Shown in pieces: positions 7,476-16,702 of a DNA stretch of 64,000 nt. The position numbers and the translations under genes are program-made. The notes below the pieces were generated by a model. That model made no database searches and had not been told where the DNA came from. It saw only the letters and a program-made list of their open reading frames with translations. Each line of letters begins with the position of its first letter. The first letter of the stretch is position 1. The DNA is from Flavobacterium sp. FEMGT703F (lineage in GTDB: Bacteria; Bacteroidota; Bacteroidia; Flavobacteriales; Flavobacteriaceae): assembly GCA_002786385.1 (NCBI GenBank), contig PGCN01000007.1, positions 186,001 through 250,000 of the forward strand. The letters run 5' to 3'.

Positions 7476-8807
7476 TTAGATAAATATTTTCAATAAATAA
7501 TATACTAAGGCGGCTAAAACTGCTGAAACTGGAATGGTTAAAATCCAAGCCCACAATAATTTAACCGTAACACCCCAGCGAACTGCTGAAACCCTTTTGG
7601 TTACGCCTACCCCAATAATAGAACCTGTAATGGTATGTGTGGTTGAAACCGGAATTTTAAAGTGCTCTGTAGAAAACAAGGTTAACGCTCCGGCTGATTC
7701 GGCTACTACGCCTTCAAAAGCAGTTACTTTGGTAATTTTGGAACCCATAGTTTTTACAATTTTCCAACCGCCACTCAAGGTTCCTAATGCAATTACGGTG
7801 TAACAGGTAAGCGGAATCCATCCCGGCATAACACCGTCTATTTTAACGCCGTCTTTTTCGGAAGGCAAGACTACATTCAAATCTAACCAACCCGCTGATA
7901 AATCGATGTTAGGATTGGATTTGATATAAACCGCTACAGCCGCGGCAATAATTCCCATTACTTTTTGGGAGTCATTTCCACCGTGCCCCAAACTAAAGGC
8001 TGCGGAAGACAGTAATTGCATTTTTTTCAATACTCGTTCAGCTTTTGCAGTAGAGAAACTGCTGAATAATAAATTGAATATGGCCAAACTATAGAAAATA
8101 AAAGCAACTAAGAACCATTTTATATTATGAGGCTCTGTAACGACACTCCAAAATTCACTTTCAAATCTTGGTTTTTTGATGTCTTCGTATGGCACCATAA
8201 CGGAGTATAAAAACCATCCAACCAACAACATCAACACTACTGTTAATACTTTAGGCCAAACATTTTTCTTTGAAGAGTACATCAACCAAAGCGAAATAAA
8301 ATAAGAGATTAACATACCCAATAATGGAGCGAATACAATAAACAAGATGACAATAAAGACACCCGATGGTAATAATTCTCCCTCTTTGGCTTCTTTTAAC
8401 CAGTTTACAATTTTAAATCCGGCATGTTCAGGATCGGTGACATCGCGAAAACCGTGTGCAATGGCTGCTCCGGCAAATCCACCAATTAAGGTATGGGAAG
8501 ATGAAGATGGAATACCTTTCCACCAAGTAATTAAATTCCAAATAATCGCTGCAATGACCCCAGCCAAAATCACCGTTAGGTCAATACTACTGGTATGTGC
8601 GGTTTTGGCAACAGTATCTGCAACACCAAAACCAAAAACCCAATAAGCCATGAAGTTAAAAAGCGCTGCCCACAATACCGCTTGAAAAGGTGTCAATACC
8701 TTAGTCGCTACTATGGTGGCTATGGAGTTGGCGGCATCGTGAAAACCATTGATATAGTCAAATACCAGCGCTAAGAATATGATGATTAACAATAAAGTAA
8801 AATCCAT
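7476..8807 (-). CDS. Inorganic phosphate transporter, Pit family
   Basis: A 443-residue membrane protein with about ten helices. The family signature GFHDAANSIATIVATKVL near the N-terminus is repeated in the second half as STTHTITGSIIGVGVTKR, and SSSSHTLIGG and FSLGHGGNDSQKVMGII are also present. Pit proteins import metal-phosphate by symport with protons; Bacteroidota members may use sodium. The DUF47 gene lies 24 bp upstream on the same strand, the standard partner arrangement, and the porin follows downstream after a terminator. Confidence 0.95.
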   Translation of the reverse strand: MDFTLLLIIIFLALVFDYINGFHDAANSIATIVATKVLTPFQAVLWAALFNFMAYWVFGFGVADTVAKTAHTSSIDLTVILAGVIAAIIWNLITWWKGIPSSSSHTLIGGFAGAAIAHGFRDVTDPEHAGFKIVNWLKEAKEGELLPSGVFIVILFIVFAPLLGMLISYFISLWLMYSSKKNVWPKVLTVVLMLLVGWFLYSVMVPYEDIKKPRFESEFWSVVTEPHNIKWFLVAFIFYSLAIFNLLFSSFSTAKAERVLKKMQLLSSAAFSLGHGGNDSQKVMGIIAAAVAVYIKSNPNIDLSAGWLDLNVVLPSEKDGVKIDGVMPGWIPLTCYTVIALGTLSGGWKIVKTMGSKITKVTAFEGVVAESAGALTLFSTEHFKIPVSTTHTITGSIIGVGVTKRVSAVRWGVTVKLLWAWILTIPVSAVLAALVYYLLKIFI

Positions 8808-8831
8808 AAAAGTTGATTTATATTAAACTGT

Positions 8832-9476
8832 TTATGAATGTTTTACTGAAATTTGTTCCATTACGTTGGAAACACTTTTACATTTATCTGAAGCAGATTC
8901 TAAAGCAGAAAGTACTTCTTTATACTTGATAATGTTTTTAACATCGGTTTCATTTTCGAAAATGTCAGCAACCGCTTTATCAAAAACCGAATCCGCTTTG
9001 CTCTCTAATTTGTTGATTTTTTTACAAGTTTCTTTGATAGCCTTGTGGTCTTTCATGTCTTTCAATTGCTTTACACCGGCATTGATTAACTGACAAGCTT
9101 CTAAATTAATTTCTGTTAATTTACGAATGGACTTTGTAATCTTTTCTACTTGGTACAAACGCATTCTACTGGCAGCACCGTGCATGTAATCAGCTACGTT
9201 ATCAATGGCTTTTACCAAAGCGTGAATGTCTTCTCTATCAAAAGGAGTGATAAAATTTCTGCTTAATTCCAAATGTGTTTTATGGGTAATCTCTTCAATG
9301 GTGGCTTCTAATTCCTCAATCTTTCTGAAATAATCCTCACGCTCCGATTTTGGGGCATTGACAGCTTCATGAAGGGTTTCCGCTAAAATCACTAAATTTG
9401 AGGTGGCTTGTTCAAAAAGAGGAAAGAATTTTTTATCTTTTGGAACTAAAAACTGGAAAATGTTGTTGATAGACAT
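8832..9476 (-). CDS. DUF47 / PhoU-like phosphate transport regulator
   Basis: A 214-residue all-helical protein of the TIGR00153/DUF47 group, distantly related to PhoU. It shows the expected start FQFLVPKDKKFFPLFEQA and the mid-protein FDREDIHALVKAIDNVADYMHGAASRM, where acidic and His residues line the PhoU-like bundle. Members modulate their adjacent Pit transporter. It is the first gene of the pit operon, with a TACATTTG box 18 bp upstream. Confidence 0.93.
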   Translation of the reverse strand: MSINNIFQFLVPKDKKFFPLFEQATSNLVILAETLHEAVNAPKSEREDYFRKIEELEATIEEITHKTHLELSRNFITPFDREDIHALVKAIDNVADYMHGAASRMRLYQVEKITKSIRKLTEINLEACQLINAGVKQLKDMKDHKAIKETCKKINKLESKADSVFDKAVADIFENETDVKNIIKYKEVLSALESASDKCKSVSNVMEQISVKHS

Positions 9477-9493
9477 AATGTTAAAATTTGATG

Positions 9494-9501
9494 CAAATGT
9501 A
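9494..9501 (-). promoter_or_regulatory. -7 box upstream of the DUF47-pit operon
   Basis: Minus strand reads TACATTTG, an exact TAnnTTTG match 18 bp before the DUF47 start. No clear -33 TTG is visible. Confidence 0.5.
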
Positions 9502-9611
9502 TGACTCTAATGTTAAGTGAATATTAAATATAATTGATGCGATTGAATTGAAATTTACAATTTGTTAACATAAAATTAGCATGGTCAATTGTACATCTGA
9601 TTTCAGTTATT

Positions 9612-9623
9612 GAAAACGTTTTC
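9612..9623. promoter_or_regulatory. Perfect 12-bp palindrome GAAAACGTTTTC before the carboxylase gene
   Basis: The palindrome ends one base before a near-consensus -7 box (TAGTTTAG, 9625-9632) and 47 bp before the carboxylase ATG, a good operator position. No regulator is assigned. Confidence 0.35.
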
Positions 9624-9670
9624 GTAGTTTAGCAACCAATTCAAACAATCGTTATATACCCTACAAATTT

Positions 9671-11299
9671 ATGGACCTTACCTTCAATAAAAACGAAGAT
9701 CATAACAAACTTTTACTATCTGAATTAAAACAACGATTGGCTAAAGTAAAATTGGGCGGTGGCGAAAAGCGCATTGAAAAATTGCATGCAGAAGGAAAAA
9801 TGACCGCACGCGAGCGCATTGATTATTTACTGGATGATAAAGCCAGAAATATCGAAATCGGGGCTTTTGTGGGGGACGGCATGTATGCTGAACATGGCGG
9901 TTGTCCTTCGGGTGGCGTGGTGGTAAAAATGGGCTACATCAAAGGAAAACAATGTATTGTTGTGGCCAATGATGCAACGGTAAAAGCCGGCGCTTGGTTC
10001 CCGATTACGGCTAAAAAGAATTTACGAGCACAAGAAATCGCTATAGAGAATAGATTGCCTATTATTTATTTGGTGGATTCTGCCGGAGTGTATTTGCCAA
10101 TGCAGGACGAAATTTTCCCCGACAAAGAACACTTTGGTCGTATCTTTAGAAATAACGCGATTATGAGCAGTATGGGTATTACTCAAATTGCCGCTGTGAT
10201 GGGTAGTTGCGTAGCCGGTGGTGCTTACCTTCCTATTATGAGTGATGAAGCAATGATAGTGGATAAAACAGGAAGTATTTTCCTGGCCGGAAGCTATTTG
10301 GTAAAAGCCGCTATTGGAGAAAATATCGATAATGAAACTCTCGGCGGTGCCACAACACACTGTGAAATCTCCGGGGTAACCGATTATAAAGCCAAAGACG
10401 ATAAAGATGCTTTGGACCGTATCAAAAGTATAGTCGGGAAAATAGGCGATTATGAAAAGGCAGGTTTTAATCGCGAAAAACCACAAAAACCGGCTTTAGA
10501 CGAAAAAGATATTTATGGTATTTTACCCAAATCCAGAGCGGAACAATACGACATGTTGGAAATCATCAAGCGTTTGGTAGACAATTCCGAAATGGACATG
10601 TACAAACCGGATTATGGTAAATCCATCATCACTTGCTATGCCCGAATTGACGGTTGGGCTGTGGGTATTGTAGCCAACCAACGTACCGTTTCTAAAACCA
10701 AAAAAGGTGAAATTCAGTTCGGTGGTGTCATTTATTCAGATTCAGCCGATAAAGCCACGCGGTTCATAGCCAACTGTAACCAAAAGAAAATTCCGCTCGT
10801 TTTTCTGCAAGACGTAACCGGTTTTATGGTAGGTTCTAAAAGTGAACACGGCGGAATCATTAAAGATGGTGCCAAAATGGTCAATGCTGTTTCCAATTCG
10901 GTTGTACCGAAGTTTACAGTAGTAGTCGGCAACTCCTACGGCGCCGGAAACTATGCTATGTGTGGTAAAGCCTACGATCCGCGATTGATTTTTGCCTGGC
11001 CAAGTGCCGAACTCGCGGTAATGGGTGGAACCCAAGCTGCTAAAGTATTGGCCCAAATTGAAGCTTCTTCTTTGAAAGCCAAAGGCGAAACTGTAGATGA
11101 AAAAACCGAGCAAGCGTTATTCGACAAAATCAAAGCACGTTACGATGAACAGGTTTCTCCTTATTATGCAGCGGCAAGGTTATGGACGGATGCGATTATT
11201 GACCCGTTAGAAACGCGAACTTGGATTTCCATGGGAATAGAAGCTGCCAATCACGCGCCGATTGAAAAGCCTTTTAATTTGGGCGTGATACAAGTTTAA
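9671..11299 (+). CDS. Acyl-CoA carboxylase beta subunit (methylcrotonyl-CoA carboxylase type)
   Basis: A 542-residue carboxyltransferase. The two crotonase-fold halves are visible: the N-terminal half with HAEGKMTARERIDYLLDD and GSCVAGGAYLPIMSDE, and the C-terminal half with FGGVIYSDSADKATRFI, PLVFLQDVTGFMVG and VGNSYGAGNYAMCGKAYDPR. Length and the start (THxxL-like spacing followed by RxxLHxEGKM) fit the methylcrotonyl-CoA carboxylase beta group better than propionyl-CoA carboxylase. The biotin-carrying alpha subunit is not in the window. With the HMG-CoA lyase-like gene at 62.6 kb it would act in leucine breakdown; that link is an inference. Confidence 0.88.
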   Translation: MDLTFNKNEDHNKLLLSELKQRLAKVKLGGGEKRIEKLHAEGKMTARERIDYLLDDKARNIEIGAFVGDGMYAEHGGCPSGGVVVKMGYIKGKQCIVVANDATVKAGAWFPITAKKNLRAQEIAIENRLPIIYLVDSAGVYLPMQDEIFPDKEHFGRIFRNNAIMSSMGITQIAAVMGSCVAGGAYLPIMSDEAMIVDKTGSIFLAGSYLVKAAIGENIDNETLGGATTHCEISGVTDYKAKDDKDALDRIKSIVGKIGDYEKAGFNREKPQKPALDEKDIYGILPKSRAEQYDMLEIIKRLVDNSEMDMYKPDYGKSIITCYARIDGWAVGIVANQRTVSKTKKGEIQFGGVIYSDSADKATRFIANCNQKKIPLVFLQDVTGFMVGSKSEHGGIIKDGAKMVNAVSNSVVPKFTVVVGNSYGAGNYAMCGKAYDPRLIFAWPSAELAVMGGTQAAKVLAQIEASSLKAKGETVDEKTEQALFDKIKARYDEQVSPYYAAARLWTDAIIDPLETRTWISMGIEAANHAPIEKPFNLGVIQV

Positions 11300-11309
11300 A
11301 AGGTCATCT

Positions 11310-11741
11310 ATGAAACAGCTTATCTTTCTCCTTATTTTACTTTGTAGTTATAATGGCAATGCTCAAGCCGAAGATTACAGCGGAAGCTATTTCTTTTTAA
11401 TTGAAGGTAAAGACGGAAGTATTCTTGACTATAAAATACAACTCAATGCCGATCAAACGTTTGATTTTACAAGTTTTAACCGAGTAGTTGATATACGAGG
11501 TAATCACGATACCCATAAAAAGGGAAAAGGTACTTGGAAAGTGGAGAATAAAATCATCAAATTCACCACTGAGTCAACCGACTTAAACCAAGAATATACC
11601 TTAAATTTCAGTGGAACTACCGCCCGTATTGTCAAAAAATCGCCTCGTGATACTTCTGATAAAGAGATCCCTACAGCACTTCAATTTTACAAATCTGAAA
11701 TTCGTACCATAGAAAACTTGAAGTTTTTATTGAAGGAATAA
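11310..11741 (+). CDS. Small exported protein, unknown function
   Basis: A 143-residue protein starting with a signal peptide (MKQLIFLLILLCSYNGNAQ). The mature part (YSGSYFFLIEGKDG, then KGKGTWKVENKIIKFT) looks like a small lipocalin-like beta-barrel of the kind often called copper-resistance NlpE-like or DUF4488-like, but I cannot assign a family. It begins 10 bp after the carboxylase stop, so read-through is likely. Confidence 0.65.
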   Translation: MKQLIFLLILLCSYNGNAQAEDYSGSYFFLIEGKDGSILDYKIQLNADQTFDFTSFNRVVDIRGNHDTHKKGKGTWKVENKIIKFTTESTDLNQEYTLNFSGTTARIVKKSPRDTSDKEIPTALQFYKSEIRTIENLKFLLKE

Positions 11742-11776
11742 AATCATTAATTAGCCAATAATTTACTTTTCCTTTA

Positions 11777-11784
11777 TAGCTTTG
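11777..11784 (+). promoter_or_regulatory. -7 box of the pseudouridine synthase gene, close to its ATG
   Basis: TAGCTTTG matches TAnnTTTG, and the ATG follows only 5 bases after the box, predicting a leader of 0-2 nt. Confidence 0.5.
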
Positions 11785-11789
11785 CAGCG

Positions 11790-13439
11790 ATGAAAAAGGC
11801 CGCTCATTTTATCGCTTTTCAACAAGACATTTCAGGTATTACCCTACCGGAAAAATTCACTTTTCCGTTTTACTACGAACCGCACGATTTGAGTAAAATA
11901 GCAGCTAAAGCGTTGCAGGATTATCTCGAAACACAAACCGATTTCGAACATAACTTCGGCTTAGATGATACACAAAACGGTTTGGCCATAGGCAAAATGT
12001 TCGGTGTTTTAGTAGTACAAAATACAGAAGGTCGATTGGGTTATCTTTGGGCGTTTTCGGGTAAACTGGCAGAGCGCAATCACCACCCGTTTTTTGTGCC
12101 AACTGTGTTTGACATGTTGGAAGAAAAAAGCTTTTTCAAGCAAGAAGAAGTTATCTTAAACAATTATAATAAAAAAATTAAACTACTTGAAAATGATTAC
12201 GCTTACCTAAAGTCAATTCAAGTATTAAGCGAAACCAAAATCCAAGCAGAAAAAGAAATTCAGGCGCAAAAAGAAACGATTAAAATCGGCAAAAAACGCA
12301 GAGCAGCACTTCGTCAAAACAATCCGGAAGCCGATATAGAGCAACTTAACAAAGAAAGTCAGGAAGAAGGCATCTTGCTCAAAAAAATGACGCTTTATTG
12401 GAACCATCATATTACCGCTGCTGAGGAAACTGTGGCTGAATTTACTGCTACAATAAACCAACTTAAAGAAGGACGCCGTAAAAAATCGGCGGAACTCCAA
12501 CAGCAACTTTTTGAACAATACGCCTTTCTCAATCAGTACCAAGAACTGAAAAGCTTAGGAGAAATTTTTAATGGCAATCCTCCTGCCGGAGCTGGAGAAT
12601 GCGCAGCACCAAAACTCCTACACTACGCTTTTCAAAACGACTTAAAACCCATTGCGATGGCCGAATTTTGGTGGGGACAATCGCCTAAATCCGAAGTTAG
12701 AAAGCACCAACAGTTTTATCCCGCTTGTACCGGAAAATGCGAACCGATACTAAGACACATGCTCAAAGATATTCCGTTAGAAGACAATCCGTTTAAAACC
12801 AATCCGGCGGAAGGGAAAACTTTGGAAATTGTATATGAAGATGACTATTTGACTGTGGTGAACAAACCCGCCGAATTTTTATCGGTACCGGGAAAAGACA
12901 TTACGGATTCCGTTTGGAGTCGCGTTAAATTACTTTATCCCAATGCGAGCGGTCCATTAATCGTGCATCGTTTAGACATGTCGACTTCCGGTTTGTTGCT
13001 GATTGCTAAGTCGGCCACAGTATACAAAAACCTGCAAGCCCAATTCATACAGAGAAACGTCAAAAAACGCTACGTTGCCCTACTCGATGGTAATGTAAAC
13101 GAAAGCAAAGGTGTAATCGATTTACCGTTGCGCGTAGATTTAGACAATCGCCCAAACCAAATTGTTTGCTTTGATTACGGAAAACCCGCCAAAACCGAAT
13201 GGGAAGTGTTGGAAAAAAGAGGTAATCAAACCTTGGTTCACTTCTACCCGATTACCGGTCGAACGCACCAACTTCGCGTACATGCTGCACACCAATTGGG
13301 ATTAAACTCTCCTATTGTTGGTGATGATTTATATGGAACCAAAGCCAATCGTTTGCATTTGCACGCCGAAAGTATTACTTTTAGTCATCCTGTTTCAAAA
13401 GAATCCATAACGGTGACTGTGGCGGCTGATTTTGAGTAG
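11790..13439 (+). CDS. RluA-family RNA pseudouridine synthase with long N-terminal extension
   Basis: A 549-residue protein. Residues from about 345 form the RluA catalytic domain: LEIVYEDDYLTVVNKPAEFLSV-type opening, then the HRLDMSTSGLLLIAKS motif with the catalytic Asp, and TGRTHQLRVHAAH near the end. The first 340 residues include a Lys/Glu-rich predicted coiled coil (about 115-245) and a region with CAAPKLLHYAF, EFWWGQ and YPACTGKC that is typical of the long Bacteroidota/Proteobacteria branch. The family converts uridine to pseudouridine in rRNA or tRNA; the target is not predictable. A TAGCTTTG box directly before the ATG suggests its own, nearly leaderless, transcript. Confidence 0.88.
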   Translation: MKKAAHFIAFQQDISGITLPEKFTFPFYYEPHDLSKIAAKALQDYLETQTDFEHNFGLDDTQNGLAIGKMFGVLVVQNTEGRLGYLWAFSGKLAERNHHPFFVPTVFDMLEEKSFFKQEEVILNNYNKKIKLLENDYAYLKSIQVLSETKIQAEKEIQAQKETIKIGKKRRAALRQNNPEADIEQLNKESQEEGILLKKMTLYWNHHITAAEETVAEFTATINQLKEGRRKKSAELQQQLFEQYAFLNQYQELKSLGEIFNGNPPAGAGECAAPKLLHYAFQNDLKPIAMAEFWWGQSPKSEVRKHQQFYPACTGKCEPILRHMLKDIPLEDNPFKTNPAEGKTLEIVYEDDYLTVVNKPAEFLSVPGKDITDSVWSRVKLLYPNASGPLIVHRLDMSTSGLLLIAKSATVYKNLQAQFIQRNVKKRYVALLDGNVNESKGVIDLPLRVDLDNRPNQIVCFDYGKPAKTEWEVLEKRGNQTLVHFYPITGRTHQLRVHAAHQLGLNSPIVGDDLYGTKANRLHLHAESITFSHPVSKESITVTVAADFE

Positions 13440-13484
13440 GAAACAATATTGGGCTTTGCTCAACCCATTTCAAAATGTCCATTT

Positions 13485-15110
13485 ATGAAAAAAATTCTCG
13501 GTTTCGCGTTGTTTATCGGCTTTGTCCAAACTATATCAGGACAAGCAAATTTTAGCCGTAAAGACAGTCTGCAAGGCGGATTAAGGCCTGAACGCACTGC
13601 GTATGATGTATTGCGCTACGATTTGAACATCACTATAAATCCGAAAGAAAAATCAATTACAGGTTACAACGACATCACTTTCAAAACCGTGGAAAGGACT
13701 TCGACCATTCAAGTAGATTTGTTTGAAAACATGCAAGTTGACAGTATCATTTATCAAAATAAAAAACTCAACTACTCACGAGAATTCAATGCGGTTTTTA
13801 TCAACTTTCCAAATCCAATTCAGAAAGAGACCACGGAAAAAACCATTCGTTTCTATTATTCCGGAAAACCAACTATCGCACGTCATGCACCTTGGGATGG
13901 CGGTGTTGTATTTAAACAAGACAATAATGGGAAAGATTGGATTGGCGTTGCTGTTCAAGGTACCGGAGCCAGTTTGTGGTATCCGGTGAAAGATACCCAA
14001 ACCGACGAACCGGACTATGGTGCTACTATAAAAGTTGCTGTACCTAACGGACTGATGAATATTTCCAATGGGCGTTTTTTGGGCTCAGAAGATTTGAAAA
14101 ACGGTTACACCCGCTGGGATTGGGAAGTAAAAAATCCTATCAACACTTATGACGTTACGGTGAATGTAGGTGATTATGTTTTACTGCATGAAAACTACAA
14201 AGGTTTGGATTTGGATTATTATGTATTAAGAGATAATGAAGCCAAAGCCAAAATTCATTTTGAAGAAGTCAAACCGATGATGGATTGCTTTCAAAGTAAG
14301 TTTGGAGAATATCCTTTTAAAAGCGACGGGTACAAATTAGTCGAAACTTCTTATTTAGGTATGGAACACCAAAGCGCTGTAGCCTACGGAAATAAATACC
14401 TCAAAGGCTATTTAGGAAGTGATTTGTCCGGGACCGGAGTTGGACTGTCTTTCGATTTTATCATCATCCATGAAACCGGTCACGAATGGTTCGGCAATAG
14501 CATTACTTCCAAAGACATCGCCGATATGTGGATACACGAAGGATTTACCCAATACTCCGAAATCGTTTATGTGGAATGCCAACAAGGCTATGAAAAAGCC
14601 ATGACTTATGCCAATGGTTTAAAGAAGAATGTTAAGAACGATCGTCCGATTATTGGGAATTACGGCGTAAATAATGAAGGTTCGGGCGATATGTATCCGA
14701 AAGGCGCTTTGTTATTAAACACACTACGACATGTGATTAATGACGATGTCAAATGGTGGAAACTGTTGTTGGATTATGCCAATACCTTCAAACATCAAAT
14801 TATAGATTCAGAAACCGTTATCGCTTATTTTAACAAAGAAAGCGGACAGAACTTAACACCGATTTTTAATCATTATTTGCAAAAAACCACCATTCCGAAA
14901 TTGGAATTAAAAACTGTGAAAGGGAAATTAGCTGCCAGATGGAGCAATGTAAATGATAATTTTACCATGCCGATTGAACTAACCTATCAAAATAAAACCT
15001 TCAGAATCCAACCCAAAAGCACTTGGACAACCACAAAAGTGAAGGTAAAGAACATCACAGACGTGGCTCCCAAGCTCAATCAATTCTATATTGAATACAA
15101 ACTCTTGTAA
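13485..15110 (+). CDS. M1 family metallopeptidase, exported
   Basis: A 541-residue aminopeptidase when started at ATG 13485, which places a signal peptide (MKKILGFALFIGFVQTISG) at the front; the upstream alternative at 13449 adds 12 residues and hides it. The zinc site HETGH (329-333) with the third ligand Glu352 in WIHEGF matches HExxH-(18)-E, and LGMEHQSAVAYG stands for the substrate-binding GAMEN-like loop. M1 enzymes remove N-terminal residues from peptides. It is shorter than full M1 enzymes, lacking the C-terminal helical domain, as is usual for the exported Bacteroidota type. Confidence 0.9.
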   Translation: MKKILGFALFIGFVQTISGQANFSRKDSLQGGLRPERTAYDVLRYDLNITINPKEKSITGYNDITFKTVERTSTIQVDLFENMQVDSIIYQNKKLNYSREFNAVFINFPNPIQKETTEKTIRFYYSGKPTIARHAPWDGGVVFKQDNNGKDWIGVAVQGTGASLWYPVKDTQTDEPDYGATIKVAVPNGLMNISNGRFLGSEDLKNGYTRWDWEVKNPINTYDVTVNVGDYVLLHENYKGLDLDYYVLRDNEAKAKIHFEEVKPMMDCFQSKFGEYPFKSDGYKLVETSYLGMEHQSAVAYGNKYLKGYLGSDLSGTGVGLSFDFIIIHETGHEWFGNSITSKDIADMWIHEGFTQYSEIVYVECQQGYEKAMTYANGLKKNVKNDRPIIGNYGVNNEGSGDMYPKGALLLNTLRHVINDDVKWWKLLLDYANTFKHQIIDSETVIAYFNKESGQNLTPIFNHYLQKTTIPKLELKTVKGKLAARWSNVNDNFTMPIELTYQNKTFRIQPKSTWTTTKVKVKNITDVAPKLNQFYIEYKLL

Positions 15111-15180
15111 AAAAAACCAAAAACAAAACCGTATCTCATTAATAATTAGTAAATTAGATTAAAATTTAAACATATTTATT

Positions 15181-15606
15181 ATGGATACTTCAGTAAAAGG
15201 TTTGAACAAATGGGCCAATGCTCATTCTACCATTTGGTTTGATGCTTTCCGAATTTTATTGGGCGCCTTTTTATTTTACAAAGGGACTACCTTTATTGGT
15301 AACAGCGGAGCGTTTGAAGATTTGATAGCACCGGCCAGTAATTTTTTAGGCGGTATGTTTGCGTTTCACTATGTAGCTTCGGCGCATATCATGGGCGGCA
15401 TTATGATTATGTTCGGATTGCTGACGCGATGGGCTTTACTTGCGCAATTGCCAATTTTAGTCGGAGCCGTATTGATTAATTTTTTAGGCGATATGAATGC
15501 GCTGAATCTTTTGCTGTCAACCTTAACTTTAGGACTGAGTATGTTTTACACGGTTTACGGCAGCGGCAAACACTCAGCCGATTATTACTTCAAAATGCAA
15601 AAATAA
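15181..15606 (+). CDS. DoxX-family membrane protein
   Basis: A 141-residue protein with four membrane segments: DAFRILLGAFLFYKGTTFI, a middle pair around MGGIMIMFGLLTRWALLAQLP, and LNLLLSTLTLGLSMFYTVY. Length and topology match the DoxX/DUF417 group. The function is uncertain; members are linked to redox or thiosulfate metabolism in a few organisms. A strong terminator follows, shared with convergent menE. Confidence 0.8.
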   Translation: MDTSVKGLNKWANAHSTIWFDAFRILLGAFLFYKGTTFIGNSGAFEDLIAPASNFLGGMFAFHYVASAHIMGGIMIMFGLLTRWALLAQLPILVGAVLINFLGDMNALNLLLSTLTLGLSMFYTVYGSGKHSADYYFKMQK

Positions 15607-15626
15607 TACGGAAACTTAGCCATAAA

Positions 15627-15653
15627 AAAAACGCACTGGTATAGTGCGTTTTT
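15627..15653. terminator. Bidirectional terminator between doxX-like gene and menE
   Basis: AAAAACGCACT-ggtat-AGTGCGTTTTT, with A's before and T's after, so it works in both directions. Confidence 0.85.
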
Positions 15654-15655
15654 TA

Positions 15656-16702
15656 TTATTGAAGCGATTCTTTTCGCATGATTTTTCCGGTCGCCGTTTC
15701 TTTAAACTTAGGCATAAAAAGAACTTCTTTGGGCTTTTCGTATTTGTCTAAGTCTTTGTAAAGGTCATCGGCCAAATCAAAAGCCTCGCCTTCTATAACC
15801 AAGATCACTTTCTCTCCCAATTCTGTATCGGGTTTAGAAGCGATAAAAAATCGTTGGGTCAATTGGTGCGACAACTTCTCCTCTATTTGTTCCGGAATCA
15901 ATTTAATGCCACCACTGTTGATGACGTTATCGACTCTACCCACAAAAACAAACTGATTTTCGTTGAGCAATTCTACTAAATCATTGGTTACAATCACTTC
16001 GTCGGTTATACGCGGTGCGTGAATCACCAAACAGTTACGGTCATCATACGAAACAGTTACGCCCGGCAAAACCGTAAAGGCCTTTTCGCCTAACTTTCGG
16101 GCAGCAATATGGGTAATTGTCTCAGTCATACCATAAGTTTCATAAACTTGAGTCGGTAATTGCAGCAATTGTTTTTCTAAGTTTTTGTTCACAGCAGCAC
16201 CGCCGACTATCATCTTTTTAACTCTTTTAAGTTCTGTTAACGAATTCTGAGCTTGCAACGGCACCATAGCCACAAAATCAAAGTCCATATCAACATGGTC
16301 TAATGGATGTGAACTTGGCGCTACAAATTCTAAATCCAATCCCAAAATCATGGCACGAACCAGCATCATTTTTCCCGCAACGTATTTAACCGGTAAGCAT
16401 TGCAAAGCTTTATCGCCGGGATGCAATTCAAAAAAATCACCGGTAGCTAAAGCAGACTCAACCATAGCTTGTTTGCTGACAGATATTAACTTAGGCGTCC
16501 CTGTAGTACCGGAGGTTTGCATTTCGATATAGGGCTTGTCATCGAACCAATCCAATAAAAAATCACCTACCGGTTTTTCAAAATCTTCGCCTTCTTTAAT
16601 AAAGCTGTAAGCCACACGACACAAGTCTTCTCGGTTCAAATGAAAGCCATTCAACTTGAACTGGTTGTGAACATTTTCGTAAGTTGGATTATACATGATC
16701 AT
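15656..16702 (-). CDS. menE: o-Succinylbenzoate-CoA ligase-like AMP-binding enzyme
   Basis: A 348-residue acyl-CoA synthetase, shorter than typical 450-residue MenE, as is usual in flavobacteria. The AMP-binding loop QTSGTTGTPKLI, the ETYGMTETITH motif, GRVDNVINSGGIK and the C-terminal lysine region (ETATGKIMRKE) are all present. MenE activates o-succinylbenzoate in menaquinone synthesis. Its start overlaps the CPBP gene by 14 bp, so translation is coupled. ATG 16702 or 16696 are both possible starts. Other men genes are not in the window. Confidence 0.82.
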   Translation of the reverse strand: MIMYNPTYENVHNQFKLNGFHLNREDLCRVAYSFIKEGEDFEKPVGDFLLDWFDDKPYIEMQTSGTTGTPKLISVSKQAMVESALATGDFFELHPGDKALQCLPVKYVAGKMMLVRAMILGLDLEFVAPSSHPLDHVDMDFDFVAMVPLQAQNSLTELKRVKKMIVGGAAVNKNLEKQLLQLPTQVYETYGMTETITHIAARKLGEKAFTVLPGVTVSYDDRNCLVIHAPRITDEVIVTNDLVELLNENQFVFVGRVDNVINSGGIKLIPEQIEEKLSHQLTQRFFIASKPDTELGEKVILVIEGEAFDLADDLYKDLDKYEKPKEVLFMPKFKETATGKIMRKESLQ

